A stretch of 64,000 bases of DNA from CAIWHR01 sp963788185 (GTDB lineage: Bacteria > Pseudomonadota > Gammaproteobacteria > Burkholderiales > Casimicrobiaceae): NCBI GenBank assembly GCA_963788185.1, contig CAWBGE010000011.1:58420-122419 (forward strand), in the 5' to 3' direction. This document shows, one piece after another, positions 37,201 to 45,909 of this stretch. Made by a program: the position numbers and the translations under genes. The notes below the pieces were generated by a model. It did not search any database and was not told where the DNA came from. It saw nothing but the letters and a program-made list of their open reading frames with translations. The stretch's first letter is position 1; every line of letters begins with the position of its first letter.

Positions 37201-38202
37201 GACGGGCGCGTTCGCATCGCGCAGAACGGCACGCACGTGTTCGACGAGTCCCGCGCGGATCTGCACCGCGCGTGGTCGGCGACGACGCACGCGCTGCAGC
37301 GCCTGCGCGACAACCCGGAAGCGGCCGACCAGGAGTACGACCGCCTGCTCGACATCGACGATCCCGGCCTGGCGCCGCAGCTCTCCTTCGATCCCGATGC
37401 GGACATCGCGGCAGCCTACATCGCGACCGGCGCACGGCCGGCAATCGCGATCCTGCGCGAGCAGGGCGTCAACGGCCATGTCGAGATGGGCGCTGCATTC
37501 GATCGTTCCGGCTTCGCGGCCTGCGACGTGCACATGAGCGACATCATCGCGGGCAGGCGCTCGCTGGCCGATTTCGCCGGTTTCGTCGCCTGTGGCGGGT
37601 TCTCGTACGGCGACGTGCTGGGTGCGGGCGAGGGATGGGCGAAATCGATCCTCTTCAATTCGCGGGCACGTGACGAGTTCGAGTCTTTCTTCGAGCGCGA
37701 TGAAGCGTTCGCGCTGGGCGTGTGCAACGGCTGCCAGATGATGAGCAACCTGCGCGAACTGATCCCGGGCACGCTGCATTGGCCGCACTTCGTCCGCAAC
37801 CGCAGCGAGCAGTTCGAGGCGCGATACGTGATGCTGGAGGTGCAACCGTCGCCGAGCCTCTTCTTCCAGGGAATGGAGGGCAGCCGCCTGCCGGTGGCGA
37901 CCGCGCATGGCGAGGGCTATGCCGAGTTTCGCGATGCGGCGCAGCTCGCCGCCGCGCAACCCTGGGTGACGCTGCGTTATGTCGGCCCGGACGGTCGCGC
38001 GACGGAGCGCTATCCGTACAACGTCAACGGCTCCCCGCAGGGCATCACCGGACTCACCACGCCGGACGGTCGATTCTCGATCCTGATGCCGCATCCGGAG
38101 CGCGTGTTTCGCACCGTTCAGATGTCGTGGCATCCCGATGCATGGGGTGAGGATTCGCCGTGGCTGCGGATGTTTCGCAACGCACGGGCGTGGCTCGGCT
38201 GA
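34279..38202 (+). CDS. purL: Phosphoribosylformylglycinamidine synthase
   Basis: 1307 aa, the large PurL found in proteobacteria. An N-terminal PurS-like domain precedes two ATP-binding synthase halves (MFAQANSEHCRHKIFN, VETHNHPTAIAPHPGAATGA, MGGGAASS, SIPVGKDSMSMRT) and a C-terminal class I glutamine amidotransferase. The latter has CNGCQMM with the nucleophile Cys, and PHPERVFR contributing the catalytic His. It makes FGAM from FGAR, ATP and glutamine. ATG 34279; a TTG six codons upstream is less likely. Complete and in frame. Confidence 0.97.
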   Translation: MPQLLTLRGRNALSPFRVAKLAAALAASCPGQGVVGVAATFWHFVEAERALEPAERAVLERVLTYGPSEVDTAAAGDLLLAVPRPGTISPWSTKATDIARHCGLDAVRRIERGVGYRFQMQDGAVLSDAARTAALPLIHDRMTEVVLGALDDAQALFSHFPPRPLATIPLLAQGRAALVAANAELGLALAPDEIDYLDASFRRMGRDPSDVELMMFAQANSEHCRHKIFNADWIIDGVAQDMSLFAMIRNTHAKTPAGTVSAYSDNSSVIEGALAQRFHPGPDGRYVAREDLTHILMKVETHNHPTAIAPHPGAATGAGGEIRDEGATGIGAKPKAGLAGFTVSNLRLPGLPQPWEEPAAPAPGAPPGTTWIGKPERIAAALDIMLEGPIGAASFNNEFGRPNLAGYFRTFEQRVGGEVRGYHKPIMLAGGVGNISSRHAHKEPIPPGALLIQLGGPGMLIGMGGGAASSMATGTNAADLDFDSVQRGNAEMQRRAQEVIDRCWQLHDVNPILSIHDVGAGGLSNAFPELVHGGGVGARFDLRAVPSEETGMAPREIWCNESQERYVLAILADDLDQFRAMCERERCPFAVVGRATADHRLIVADAHFGNEPVAMDLDVLLGKPPRMTRDVARRARSLPPLDLDGAVLSEAAYRVLQVPSVADKTFLVTIGDRTVGGLCARDPMVGPWQVPVADVAVTLMDFDGYAGEAMAVGERTPLALIDAPASGRMAVGEAITNIAAAGIRRLSDIKLSANWMAPAGHPGEDAALYDTVRAVGMELCPALGLSIPVGKDSMSMRTAWREGEVEKSVTAPISLIVSAFAALTDAGDVNTPQLRLDVGETALVWIDIGHGRHRLGGSALAQAYGQLGNECPDVDDPALLAAFFSVLQAVRADGLLLAYHDVADGGLFATLAEMAFASHCGLDLVLPAKMDPLPVLFAEELGAVLQVKSRDVASIAMRFSAAGLAVHALGRPTLDGRVRIAQNGTHVFDESRADLHRAWSATTHALQRLRDNPEAADQEYDRLLDIDDPGLAPQLSFDPDADIAAAYIATGARPAIAILREQGVNGHVEMGAAFDRSGFAACDVHMSDIIAGRRSLADFAGFVACGGFSYGDVLGAGEGWAKSILFNSRARDEFESFFERDEAFALGVCNGCQMMSNLRELIPGTLHWPHFVRNRSEQFEARYVMLEVQPSPSLFFQGMEGSRLPVATAHGEGYAEFRDAAQLAAAQPWVTLRYVGPDGRATERYPYNVNGSPQGITGLTTPDGRFSILMPHPERVFRTVQMSWHPDAWGEDSPWLRMFRNARAWLG

Positions 38203-38220
38203 AACTGGAAGGGATCGACG

Positions 38221-38835
38221 ATGAAGCTGACCGTCTACGCGATCGACGGCGTCACGCCGGTGGTGGATCCGTCTGCCTTCGTCCATCCGACGGCCGTGCT
38301 GATCGGCGATGTGATCGTCGGACCCGGCTGCTACATCGGGCCCACCGCCTGCCTGCGGGGCGATTTCGGACGCCTGGAAATCCGTGCCGGCGCCAATATC
38401 CAGGACACTTGCGTGCTGCACGCCTACCCGGGAACCGACACGATCGTCGAGGAGGATGGCCACATCGGCCACGGCGCCGTTCTGCACGGCTGCACCGTTC
38501 AGCGCAACGCGCTGGTGGGAATGAACGCGGTCGTCAACGACAACGCGGTCATCGGGGAGTCCGCGATTGTCGCGGCGATGGCATTCGTGAAAGCCGGCAT
38601 GGTGGTGCCGCCGCGTTCGCTCGTCGCCGGCGTTCCGGCCAGGGTGCTGCGGGCGCTGACCGAGCAGGAGATGGCGTGGAAGGCGGAAGGCACGCGGAGC
38701 TACCAGGATCTCACGCGACGGTCGCTGGCGACGATGCAGGCGACCACACCGCTGACGGCGCCGGAGGTCGATCGCAAGCGCATCGTGCTGCCGGAACTGC
38801 TGCCGCTGTCGACGCTGAAGGCACGCGGCGACTGA
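38221..38835 (+). CDS. paaY: Gamma-carbonic-anhydrase-like hexapeptide protein, PaaY type
   Basis: 204 aa left-handed beta-helix protein. Repeated hexapeptides (VLIGDVIVGPGCYIGP, IRAGANIQD, ALVGMNAVV) and the zinc-binding His pattern (HAYPG, HIGHGAVLHG) are seen. PaaY is a thioesterase/accessory protein of phenylacetate catabolism in some bacteria, but no paa genes lie nearby, so the role is open. 18 bp after purL. Confidence 0.8.
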   Translation: MKLTVYAIDGVTPVVDPSAFVHPTAVLIGDVIVGPGCYIGPTACLRGDFGRLEIRAGANIQDTCVLHAYPGTDTIVEEDGHIGHGAVLHGCTVQRNALVGMNAVVNDNAVIGESAIVAAMAFVKAGMVVPPRSLVAGVPARVLRALTEQEMAWKAEGTRSYQDLTRRSLATMQATTPLTAPEVDRKRIVLPELLPLSTLKARGD

Positions 38836-38848
38836 CGGCCGGTGAGAC

Positions 38849-40432
38849 TCAGAACCCGGCTGCCTGCCCGTCGCGGCGGGGATCGGTAGCGGCGACGTAG
38901 CTGTCCTCGCCGTGGCGTACGATGAACTGTCCGGCGCCGAAATCCATGTACGAATCCGCGGCAGCAGCGATCTGGTGACCGAGTGCCGCGAGTCCGGCAC
39001 GCAATCCCTCGGCGGCAGACGGCTCGAGGTCCACCTTGAGGCCGCCCTCGAGCTTCCAGCGCGGCGCATCGAGTGCCGCCTGCGGGTTCATCCGGTAGGT
39101 GAGAAGGCGCACCAGCGTCTGCACGTGCCCCGGTGGCTGGATCGGTCCTCCCATCACGCCGAATGCCGCCAACGGCGTGCCGTCCCTGGTGAGGAAGCCC
39201 GGAATGATGGTGTGGAACGGACGCTTGCCGCCCGCGATCAGGTTGGGATGCCCCGTCGCGAGCGAGAAGCCGAAACCCCGGTTCTGCAGGCTGATGCCGG
39301 TGCCGGGCACGACCACGCCCGAGCCGAAGCCCAGGTAATTCGACTGGATCAGCGACACCATCATCCCGTTGGCATCGGCGGCGCACAGGTAGACGGTACC
39401 GCCCCTGGGAGGCGACCCCGGTCCGAAGTCCTGCGCCCGCGCAGGGTCGATCAAGCGCGCGCGGGACCCGAGGTACGCCGGATCCAGCAGCGCGGCGGTG
39501 CTCACTTCCATCGTGGAGGGATCGCCGACGTACCGGTAGACATCTGCGAAGGCGAGCTTCATGGCCTCGATCTGCAGATGCTGACTCGCCACCGAATCGG
39601 GCGCGAGTGCCGCGAGATCGAACGTCCGCAGCATCCCCAGTGCCATCTGCGCGGCGATGCCCTGGCCGTTGGGCGGAATCTCGTGCACCGTCGCGCCGCC
39701 GTAGTCGAGCGCGGTCGGTGTCACCCAGTCGATCGTGTGCGACGCGAAGTCGTCGAGCGTGTGCAGCGCGTTGTGGGCGCGGGCATGGCGCACCATGGCT
39801 GCGGCGAGTTCGCCGCGATAGAAAGCGCTGCCGCCGGTTTGCGCGATCTGCTCGAGTGTATTCGCCATCGGCGGGCAGGCGAAGATCTCGCCGGCGAAAG
39901 GTGTGCGCCCGCGGGGCATGAAATGCTCGGAAAAGCCCAGGTCCTTCGGCAATACCGTCGCGGCCAGCGCCCATTTCCTCGCCACGACCGGCGACACCGG
40001 AAAGCCATCGCGCGCATACCGTATTGCGGGCGCGAACAGGTCGGCAAAGGGCAGCGCACCGAACCGCTGCGAAAGCGCCGCCCACCCCGAAACGGCGCCG
40101 GGAATCGTCACCGGTTCCCAGCCGTAACGCGGCACTGCCTGCTGCCCGCCAAAACGCGCTGCCGTCACCCCCGCAGGGGCGCGTCCCGAAGCGTTGAGTC
40201 CGGTGAGAACGCCCTGGTCCGCCACGATCGCGAAGAGGTCGCTGCCGATGCCGTTGCTGCAGGGCTCGGTGACCGTCAGCGTGATCGCCGTTGCGAGCGC
40301 GGCGTCGACTGCATTCCCGCCGCGCAACAACATTGCGATGCCGGCCTGCGTCGCGAGCGGCTGCGACGTTGCGACCGCGCAGCGTGCGACGACCGGTTGG
40401 CGGGAGGAGGGGTAGGGCAGAGACCAATCCAT
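38849..40432 (-). CDS. ggt: Gamma-glutamyltransferase
   Basis: 527 aa of the Ntn-hydrolase family. GGNAVDAALATA and EPCSNGIGSDLF lie in the N-terminal half; GGTVYLCAADANG contains the Thr that becomes the N-terminal nucleophile after autocleavage; GFGVMGGPIQPPGH is near the substrate site. No signal peptide is evident from the MDWSLPYPS start, suggesting a cytoplasmic form; ATGs at 40462 and 40441 are alternatives. It transfers or hydrolyses gamma-glutamyl groups, including those of glutathione. Convergent with the PaaY gene and separated from the parvulin by a terminator. Confidence 0.9.
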   Translation of the reverse strand: MDWSLPYPSSRQPVVARCAVATSQPLATQAGIAMLLRGGNAVDAALATAITLTVTEPCSNGIGSDLFAIVADQGVLTGLNASGRAPAGVTAARFGGQQAVPRYGWEPVTIPGAVSGWAALSQRFGALPFADLFAPAIRYARDGFPVSPVVARKWALAATVLPKDLGFSEHFMPRGRTPFAGEIFACPPMANTLEQIAQTGGSAFYRGELAAAMVRHARAHNALHTLDDFASHTIDWVTPTALDYGGATVHEIPPNGQGIAAQMALGMLRTFDLAALAPDSVASQHLQIEAMKLAFADVYRYVGDPSTMEVSTAALLDPAYLGSRARLIDPARAQDFGPGSPPRGGTVYLCAADANGMMVSLIQSNYLGFGSGVVVPGTGISLQNRGFGFSLATGHPNLIAGGKRPFHTIIPGFLTRDGTPLAAFGVMGGPIQPPGHVQTLVRLLTYRMNPQAALDAPRWKLEGGLKVDLEPSAAEGLRAGLAALGHQIAAAADSYMDFGAGQFIVRHGEDSYVAATDPRRDGQAAGF

Positions 40433-40460
40433 GACGCGCATCCTGGCGATCGGAGATGGC

Positions 40461-40489
40461 AAAAAGGGGCAGGCCTGATGGCCCGCCCC
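40461..40489 (-). terminator. Rho-independent terminator after the parvulin gene
   Basis: On the minus strand a GC-rich hairpin (GGGGCGGGCC / GGCCTGCCCC, one mismatch, loop ATCA) is followed by TTTTT. It lies 56 bp after the parvulin stop. Confidence 0.75.
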
Positions 40490-40545
40490 CTGGGCAGTGC
40501 TGTTGCCGCCGCCGCGGCGCCGCGGGCGCGCGGGCAGCGAAGGAT

Positions 40546-41352
40546 TTACAGCCCGTTCTTGGCGCGCAGTTCCTTGAAGTAGGCGTCGAGGTGCTGGCTC
40601 TGCAGCCGTTGCACGAGCTGCGGCTTGACTTCCTCGTACGGCGGCACCTTGGCGTCGCGCACGTCGTCGAGACGGATCACGTGCCAGCCAAACTGCGTCT
40701 GCACCGGCTGGGCGGTGAACTTGCCTTTCTCGAGCTTCACCATCGCCTCCGAGAACGGCTTGACGAAGTTGGCCGGCGCGTTCCAGTCGAGATCGCCGCC
40801 ATTGCCCTTGGAGCCGGGATCCTTGGATTGCTCGGCGAGTTTCTCGAAGCGCTCGCCCTTCTGCAGCGACGTGATGATCGCCTTGGCCTCGTCCTCCTTC
40901 TCGACGAGGATGTGGCGGACCTTGTACTCCTTGTCGCCGATCTGCGCCTTGATCTTGTCATATTCCGCGCGCAGGGCCGCATCGGGAATGGGATTGGCCT
41001 TCGCCCAGTCGGCGACATACGCACGGACCAGGACCGTCTGCGCCGTCAGGTCCATCTGGTTCTTGACGTCCGCATTCTTGTCGAGGCCCTTCTTCTTGGC
41101 TTCGCGCACGAGGAGTTCACGGGTGTTGAGTTCCTCGCGCACTGCGTTGCGCATTTCGGGCGAGTCGGGCTGACCTTGGGCAAGGCGCTCCTTGAGCATG
41201 AAATCGAAATATGCCTTCGGGTAGAGCTCCTTGCCGGCCGAAGCCGCAGGGGCTCCGGCAGCCGCTCCCTTGGCAGGGGCCTGGGCGTGGGCAGCGAGCC
41301 CGGCCAGCGCGAGCATCGAGGCCAGGGTGAGGGCGAGGGTACGGCGAATCAT
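40546..41352 (-). CDS. Periplasmic peptidyl-prolyl cis-trans isomerase (parvulin/PpiC family)
   Basis: 268 aa. A signal peptide (ALTLASMLALAGLAAHAQA) is followed by a low-complexity Ala/Gly linker, a SurA-like helical region, and a parvulin domain (YKVRHILVEKEDEAKAII, NGGDLDW, FGWHVIRLDDVR). It assists folding of exported proteins. It is last in a set of genes running yciB, bolA, this gene, a common betaproteobacterial arrangement. Confidence 0.9.
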   Translation of the reverse strand: MIRRTLALTLASMLALAGLAAHAQAPAKGAAAGAPAASAGKELYPKAYFDFMLKERLAQGQPDSPEMRNAVREELNTRELLVREAKKKGLDKNADVKNQMDLTAQTVLVRAYVADWAKANPIPDAALRAEYDKIKAQIGDKEYKVRHILVEKEDEAKAIITSLQKGERFEKLAEQSKDPGSKGNGGDLDWNAPANFVKPFSEAMVKLEKGKFTAQPVQTQFGWHVIRLDDVRDAKVPPYEEVKPQLVQRLQSQHLDAYFKELRAKNGL

Positions 41353-41364
41353 CGGTGCGGTCCT

Positions 41365-41649
41365 TTAGGGTTGGTTTCGGATTGGAAGCTCTTCCGGTGC
41401 CTGTGCGTGGATCGACAGCGCATGCACCGGGTGGGGCAGAAGGTCGCCAACGGCCTGCAGCACGCGCTGGTGCCGCTGCAGTCGGGTCAGCCCGCGAAAT
41501 TGCTCAGACACGATATGCAGCGAAAAGTGCCCGGCACCGTTCGCGGCGCCGGCGTGGCCGATGTGCTGGTGACTGTCATCGCGCAGCTCGAACACGATGG
41601 GCGCGAGGATCGCCAGCCGCGATCGCAGGGCTTCGGCGGCTGTGCTCAC
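41365..41649 (-). CDS. bolA: BolA family protein
   Basis: 94 aa. DSHQHIGHAGA, HFSLHIVSEQF, RLQRHQRVLQAV and HALSIHA match BolA/YrbA, whose conserved His and loop bind a [2Fe-2S] cluster with a monothiol glutaredoxin. GTG start whose TGA-overlapping arrangement (GTGA) couples it to yciB upstream. 12 bp before the parvulin ATG. Confidence 0.9.
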   Translation of the reverse strand: MSTAAEALRSRLAILAPIVFELRDDSHQHIGHAGAANGAGHFSLHIVSEQFRGLTRLQRHQRVLQAVGDLLPHPVHALSIHAQAPEELPIRNQP

Positions 41650-42179
41650 GAGGGCTCCTCGGCCATGTGGCGCGACAGCCAGATGCCCTGCAGCAGCGCG
41701 AAGACGAGAAAGAGGCCGATGCCCCCCCAGACCTTGTACAGCACCCAGGTCTGCTCGGAAAAATTCGACGCCACGTACCAGTTGGCAACGGCCATGAACG
41801 CGAAGAAGCCCACCCACGCCCAGGTCAGGCGCGACCAGATGGCCTGCGGCAGCGAAATCCCCTTCATCAGGTGCGTCAGCAGGTCGCGTCCGAAGCCGAG
41901 CTTGCCGACCGCGAGGATGCCGCCGAACATCGCGTAGAGCACCGTCGGTTTCATCATGATGAACCGCTTGTCCTGCAGGTAGAGCGTCGCTCCGCCGAAG
42001 ACGACGATGATGACCAGCGAAAGCCAGTGAACGACGCCGATGCGCCCGTGTTTCCAGCGCAGCCAGGCGATCTGGGCGATCGACGCCGCGATCGCCACCG
42101 CGGTCGCGAAAAAGATCCCCTGCCAGTAATAGGCGGCAAAGAACAGGATGAGCGGAAAGTAGTCGAGAAGTAACTGCAT
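41646..42179 (-). CDS. yciB: Inner-membrane-spanning protein YciB (septation protein A)
   Basis: 177 aa with five to six transmembrane helices. MQLLLDYFPLILFFAAYY, GGATLYLQDKRFIMMKPTV and QAIWSRLTWAWVGFFAFMA are typical of YciB/IspZ, linked to cell division and envelope synthesis. A TATACT box (minus strand, 42188-42193) lies directly upstream, giving a very short leader. First of the yciB-bolA-parvulin group. Confidence 0.93.
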   Translation of the reverse strand: MQLLLDYFPLILFFAAYYWQGIFFATAVAIAASIAQIAWLRWKHGRIGVVHWLSLVIIVVFGGATLYLQDKRFIMMKPTVLYAMFGGILAVGKLGFGRDLLTHLMKGISLPQAIWSRLTWAWVGFFAFMAVANWYVASNFSEQTWVLYKVWGGIGLFLVFALLQGIWLSRHMAEEPS

Positions 42180-42268
42180 AACCTGTAAGTATAGCGTGAT
42201 TCGGTCCGGCCTGGTTTCCTCGGGCATCGCTGACGGCGGTGGATCGAGGTTTCCGGCGCCGGGAGCGG

Positions 42269-42889
42269 TCAGCGCGGAGCGGGCGCCGCCTCGGGAACGC
42301 GGGTTCGACGGTGCAGCGCGTCTTCGCGGCGATGCACGAGGCGCTTCCAGTCGAACGCCGGTCCCGGGTCGGTCTTGCGCCCGGGCGCCACATCGCTGTG
42401 ACCGACGGTATCCGCGATCGGATGGCGCCGTCGCAGCACATCGAGCAGGCGGTCGAGCGCTCTGTACTGGGCGCGGGTGTAGGGGACCGTGTCGGTGCCT
42501 TCGAGCTCGATTCCGATCGAGTAGTCGTTGCAGCCCGGTCGTCCCCGCCACTGCGAAACGCCGGCATGCCACGCCCGGTCGCGGCAGGAAACGAACTGCT
42601 GCAGTTCGCCGCGCCGGCGGATCAGGAAGTGAGCGGAAACGCGCAGGTTCGCGATGTCGGCGTAATACGGATGCGCGCCGGCACGAAGGCGGTTGGCGAA
42701 CAGCGCCGCGATGCCCGGACCCCCGAACCGGCCGGGCGGCAGGGAGATGCCGTGGACGACGACGAGCGTGATCTCGGTGTCGGGCGGCCGCGCGTCGAAG
42801 TTCGGCGACGGTGTCCGCAGCGCAGTTTCCACCCACCCGGCATCGTCGAGGCGCAGCGGCTTGCCGCGACGGCGCCGCGGCCGCTTCAC
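42269..42889 (-). CDS. ampD: 1,6-anhydro-N-acetylmuramyl-L-alanine amidase AmpD
   Basis: 206 aa of amidase family 2. Seen: VVVHGISLPPG (zinc His), ANLRVSAHFLIRR (second zinc His at SAHF), the SIGIELEGTD motif, and VGHSDVAPGRKTDPG with the catalytic residues. It recycles muropeptides in the cytoplasm. GTG start at 42889 overlaps the stop of pilR (GTGA), so it is translated with the regulator. The normal E. coli protein is 183 aa; the extra length is an N-terminal basic stretch. Confidence 0.93.
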   Translation of the reverse strand: MKRPRRRRGKPLRLDDAGWVETALRTPSPNFDARPPDTEITLVVVHGISLPPGRFGGPGIAALFANRLRAGAHPYYADIANLRVSAHFLIRRRGELQQFVSCRDRAWHAGVSQWRGRPGCNDYSIGIELEGTDTVPYTRAQYRALDRLLDVLRRRHPIADTVGHSDVAPGRKTDPGPAFDWKRLVHRREDALHRRTRVPEAAPAPR

Positions 42890-44223
42890 TTGATCCCCAG
42901 CCGCTCCATTCGATAACGCATGGCGCGGAAGGTGATGCCCAGCAGTTTCGCTGCCGCCGTTCGGTTGAAGCGGGTCTTTTCCAGCGCCTCGGTGATGGCT
43001 GCGCGCTCGACCCGATCGAGGTAATCCTGAAGCGGCCACTTGTCGCCCGCGATCATCGGCGCATCCACTTCATCGCGCATCGGCGTGAGGTGCAGGTCGT
43101 CGGCGGTGATGCGCTCCGGGTCGGGCGCGAGCGAGAGGCCGCGCTCGAGGATGTTCTCGAGTTCCCGCACGTTGCCCGGAAAGGAGTAATGCTCGAGCGC
43201 GGTCAGCGCGTCGGCATCGAGTCGCGCGACGACGCCGCGTGCGAGCTTGGCGAGGATGGCGTTGGCGATCGGCCCGATGTCCTCGCGCATCTCGCGCAGG
43301 CTCGGCATCGCGAGCTCGATCACGTGCAGCCTGTAGTAGAGGTCCTGGCGGAATTCGCCCGATTCGACCAGCGCCGAGAGCTTCTTGTGCGTGGCGCTGA
43401 TCAGTCGGACGTCGACCGGGTCCTCCTGCGTCGCCCCGACCTTGCGCACCTTCTTTTCCTGTATCGCCCGCAGCAGCTTGACCTGCATGGCGAGCGGGAG
43501 GTCCGCCACTTCGTCGAGGAACAACGTGCCGCCGCTGGCGGCCTGGAAGAATCCGTCGCGATCCGCCTCGGCGCCCGTGAACGAGCCCTTCCGGTAGCCG
43601 AAGAACTCGCTTTCCATCAGGTTTTCCGGGATCGCGCCGCAGTTGACGGCGATAAAGGGATGCTCGCCCCGCGATCCGAGCGCGTGGATCATCCGGGCGG
43701 CAAGTTCCTTGCCGCTGCCGGACTCGCCGTTGATGAACACCGGGGCCTGGCTCTTGGCAAGGCGCTCGATCAACCCGCGGACCTGCAGCATGGCGGGCGA
43801 CTCGCCCAGCAGCCGATAGCTCGACGAGGGCTGCGCCTTCTCCGGCACCTTCAGCGCCTGCTTGACGAGGGCGCGCAGCTGCTCGAGCGCGACCGGTTTG
43901 GCGAGATAGTCGAATGCGCCCGCCTTCAGGGCCGCGACCGCGTTCTCGGCGCTGCCGAATGCGGTGATCACCGCGACCGGCACATCGAGGCCCTTTTCGG
44001 TGATGTGCTCGACGACTTCGAGTCCTTCGCCGTCGGGCAGGCGCATGTCGGTAAGGCACAGGTCGAACGCCTCCTTGTCGAGCAGACGGATGGCGTCGCC
44101 GACGTTCTCGGCTCGGGTCGTATCGAGTCCCATCCGCGACAGCGTGAGTTCCAGGAGTTCGAGCAGATCGGGCTCGTCGTCGATGACGAGTACCCGTGGC
44201 TGGCCGCGTAGCTTGCGGGACAT
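42886..44223 (-). CDS. pilR: Sigma-54-dependent response regulator PilR
   Basis: 445 aa, NtrC type. The receiver domain has VIDDEPD and phosphoacceptor Asp in LCLTDMRLPDGEG. The AAA+ domain has Walker A (GESGSGKELAAR), GSFTGA in place of the usual GAFTGA sigma-54 contact loop, and Walker B (GGTLFLDEVADL). A Fis-type helix-turn-helix ends it (TRFNRTAAAKLLG). It activates type IV pilin transcription in other bacteria. One bp from the sensor PilS. No pilA is in this window. Confidence 0.9.
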   Translation of the reverse strand: MSRKLRGQPRVLVIDDEPDLLELLELTLSRMGLDTTRAENVGDAIRLLDKEAFDLCLTDMRLPDGEGLEVVEHITEKGLDVPVAVITAFGSAENAVAALKAGAFDYLAKPVALEQLRALVKQALKVPEKAQPSSSYRLLGESPAMLQVRGLIERLAKSQAPVFINGESGSGKELAARMIHALGSRGEHPFIAVNCGAIPENLMESEFFGYRKGSFTGAEADRDGFFQAASGGTLFLDEVADLPLAMQVKLLRAIQEKKVRKVGATQEDPVDVRLISATHKKLSALVESGEFRQDLYYRLHVIELAMPSLREMREDIGPIANAILAKLARGVVARLDADALTALEHYSFPGNVRELENILERGLSLAPDPERITADDLHLTPMRDEVDAPMIAGDKWPLQDYLDRVERAAITEALEKTRFNRTAAAKLLGITFRAMRYRMERLGIK

Positions 44224-44224
44224 G

Positions 44225-45907
44225 TCAGGCCTCTCTAAGAGTCTTCTGGGCCGGGGTACCGGCCCGTTTCAGCGTAAGTCGGAATTGGGCGCCCGGTCCC
44301 TTGGGCAACAGCTCCAGCGCGCCGCCGTTGGCATCGGCGAGCTCGCGGGCAATATACAGGCCGAGGCCCGTTCCACCGGGCCGCGTCGTGAAAAATGGCT
44401 CGAAGATCTGGCTGCGCAGGTCCGCGGCGATGCCGGTGCCGTCGTCGCCGAGCTCGCAGAGGACGGCATCGCCCATGTATCCGGCACGGGCAGTGATGCG
44501 GATGCTGCCCGGCTTGCGCTGGCAATGCTGCCAGGCGTTGCGCAGGAGATTCCACACGATCTGGTTGAGGTGCCCGCGATCGAACACGATCGACAGGTTC
44601 TCGCCGATTTCCAGGAGGACCGTGCCGGCAGGCATGTTCTCCGCCTGCGTGATCTCCTCTGCAAGCGCGGCGAGGAAGCCCGCGAGCGGGATCGCCTCGG
44701 GTTGCTGCCGGTCGCGCCGATTGAGCGCGAGCACCTCGCCGACGATGCGGTCGATCCGCTTGGCGTTGTTTCGGATCATGCCGAGCAGGCGCTGGCCACC
44801 GGGCGCCACCGCGCCGTCCTCGTCGAGCAGTTGCGCTGCCTGGTTGATGGCCGACAGCGGGTTGCGGACTTCGTGCGCGATGCTGGCGGTGAGGCGGCCC
44901 ATCGCGGCCAGCTTCATCTGTTGCGCCTCGGACTGCGCGCGTCCCAGGTCCTCGAGATAGATGAGCGATCCGCCGTTAAGGCCGAAACCGATGCGCACCA
45001 GGCGCACGCGCAACAGCTTCTGCGTCGACTCGACCTTGAACGAGGGCAGGATCTCGGCATCGTCTTCCTGCCACCGGCGCCAGTAGTCGTGCAACGTCGA
45101 GGAAAACTCGGCGAGGCGCATGCCGCCGCGCATGCGGCCGAAGCCCCCGAGGAGCCGCGTCACCTGCGCGTTGTGCCCGCGGACCACGCCGTTGAGATCC
45201 ACGACCAGCACCCCGTCCTGCATGTCCTGGATGATCAGCCGGTTCAGGTGATCGAGGTTGGCGACGTCGATGCCGCGCTGTGCGGCGAGGTCTTCCGACG
45301 CCTTCGTGTAGCGGCCGAGCGCGACCGCGATGCCGATGGTGGTGAAGTAGCCGAACCCGATGAGCCCGGTCTGAAAGACCTGCGTGGGCGTGACCTGGCT
45401 CTCGACCAGGCGAAAGATGTCCAGGCCCAGCAGCACGATGGTGGCGAGCGCCGCGTGAAAGAACGCCGTGCGCGTGCGCAACAGCCAGCCGCTGGCGGCG
45501 AGCTGCGGAAACAGGAGAATCGGCAGCGTGCCGCCTGAAACACCGCCCGAGATCATGATCAGCGCGACGAAGAGTATGTCCCCGGCGAACAGCGTCGACA
45601 CCAGCAGCTGCAGCGGCAGCGGCAACCGCAGCCGCTCGCGCTGGATCCACCAGAATGTCGCGAGGCCGAAGCAGAAATAGATGAACGCCGCGACGACGAA
45701 GGAGTTCGGCTCCGGGATCTGGAGCGTCCGCAGATCGAGCAGCAGCGCCGTCCCGAGGAGCACCATGCCGCAGACCGCGCGATAGAGCCCGACGATCCAC
45801 AGGATGCGATGGGTCGAATCGACCGGCGACGCGGGAAGCTGCGGCGGCCGCGGGTGTTCGCTCGCGGGTGGCCGGGGGTTCGCTGGCGCGACGACGTCGG
45901 ACTCCAC
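44225..45907 (-). CDS. pilS: Sensor histidine kinase PilS
   Basis: 560 aa. Six N-terminal transmembrane segments (about 35-205), a PAS-like region (NRLIIQDMQDGVLVVD) and the HisKA/HATPase pair (TASIAHEVRNPLSAI with the phosphoacceptor His; NLLRNAWQH; GTGLGLYIA) match PilS. GTG 45907 is chosen because AAGGGG lies 8 nt upstream; TTG 45913, overlapping the previous stop, is possible. Partner PilR follows immediately. Codes for polar membrane sensing of pilin in other species. Confidence 0.88.
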   Translation of the reverse strand: MESDVVAPANPRPPASEHPRPPQLPASPVDSTHRILWIVGLYRAVCGMVLLGTALLLDLRTLQIPEPNSFVVAAFIYFCFGLATFWWIQRERLRLPLPLQLLVSTLFAGDILFVALIMISGGVSGGTLPILLFPQLAASGWLLRTRTAFFHAALATIVLLGLDIFRLVESQVTPTQVFQTGLIGFGYFTTIGIAVALGRYTKASEDLAAQRGIDVANLDHLNRLIIQDMQDGVLVVDLNGVVRGHNAQVTRLLGGFGRMRGGMRLAEFSSTLHDYWRRWQEDDAEILPSFKVESTQKLLRVRLVRIGFGLNGGSLIYLEDLGRAQSEAQQMKLAAMGRLTASIAHEVRNPLSAINQAAQLLDEDGAVAPGGQRLLGMIRNNAKRIDRIVGEVLALNRRDRQQPEAIPLAGFLAALAEEITQAENMPAGTVLLEIGENLSIVFDRGHLNQIVWNLLRNAWQHCQRKPGSIRITARAGYMGDAVLCELGDDGTGIAADLRSQIFEPFFTTRPGGTGLGLYIARELADANGGALELLPKGPGAQFRLTLKRAGTPAQKTLREA

Positions 45908-45909
45908 GC

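Noticed and set aside
38221..38835. Phenylacetate degradation locus
   Set aside because: Only a PaaY-like gene is present. No paaA-K genes surround it, and it simply follows purL, so pathway assignment is not supported.
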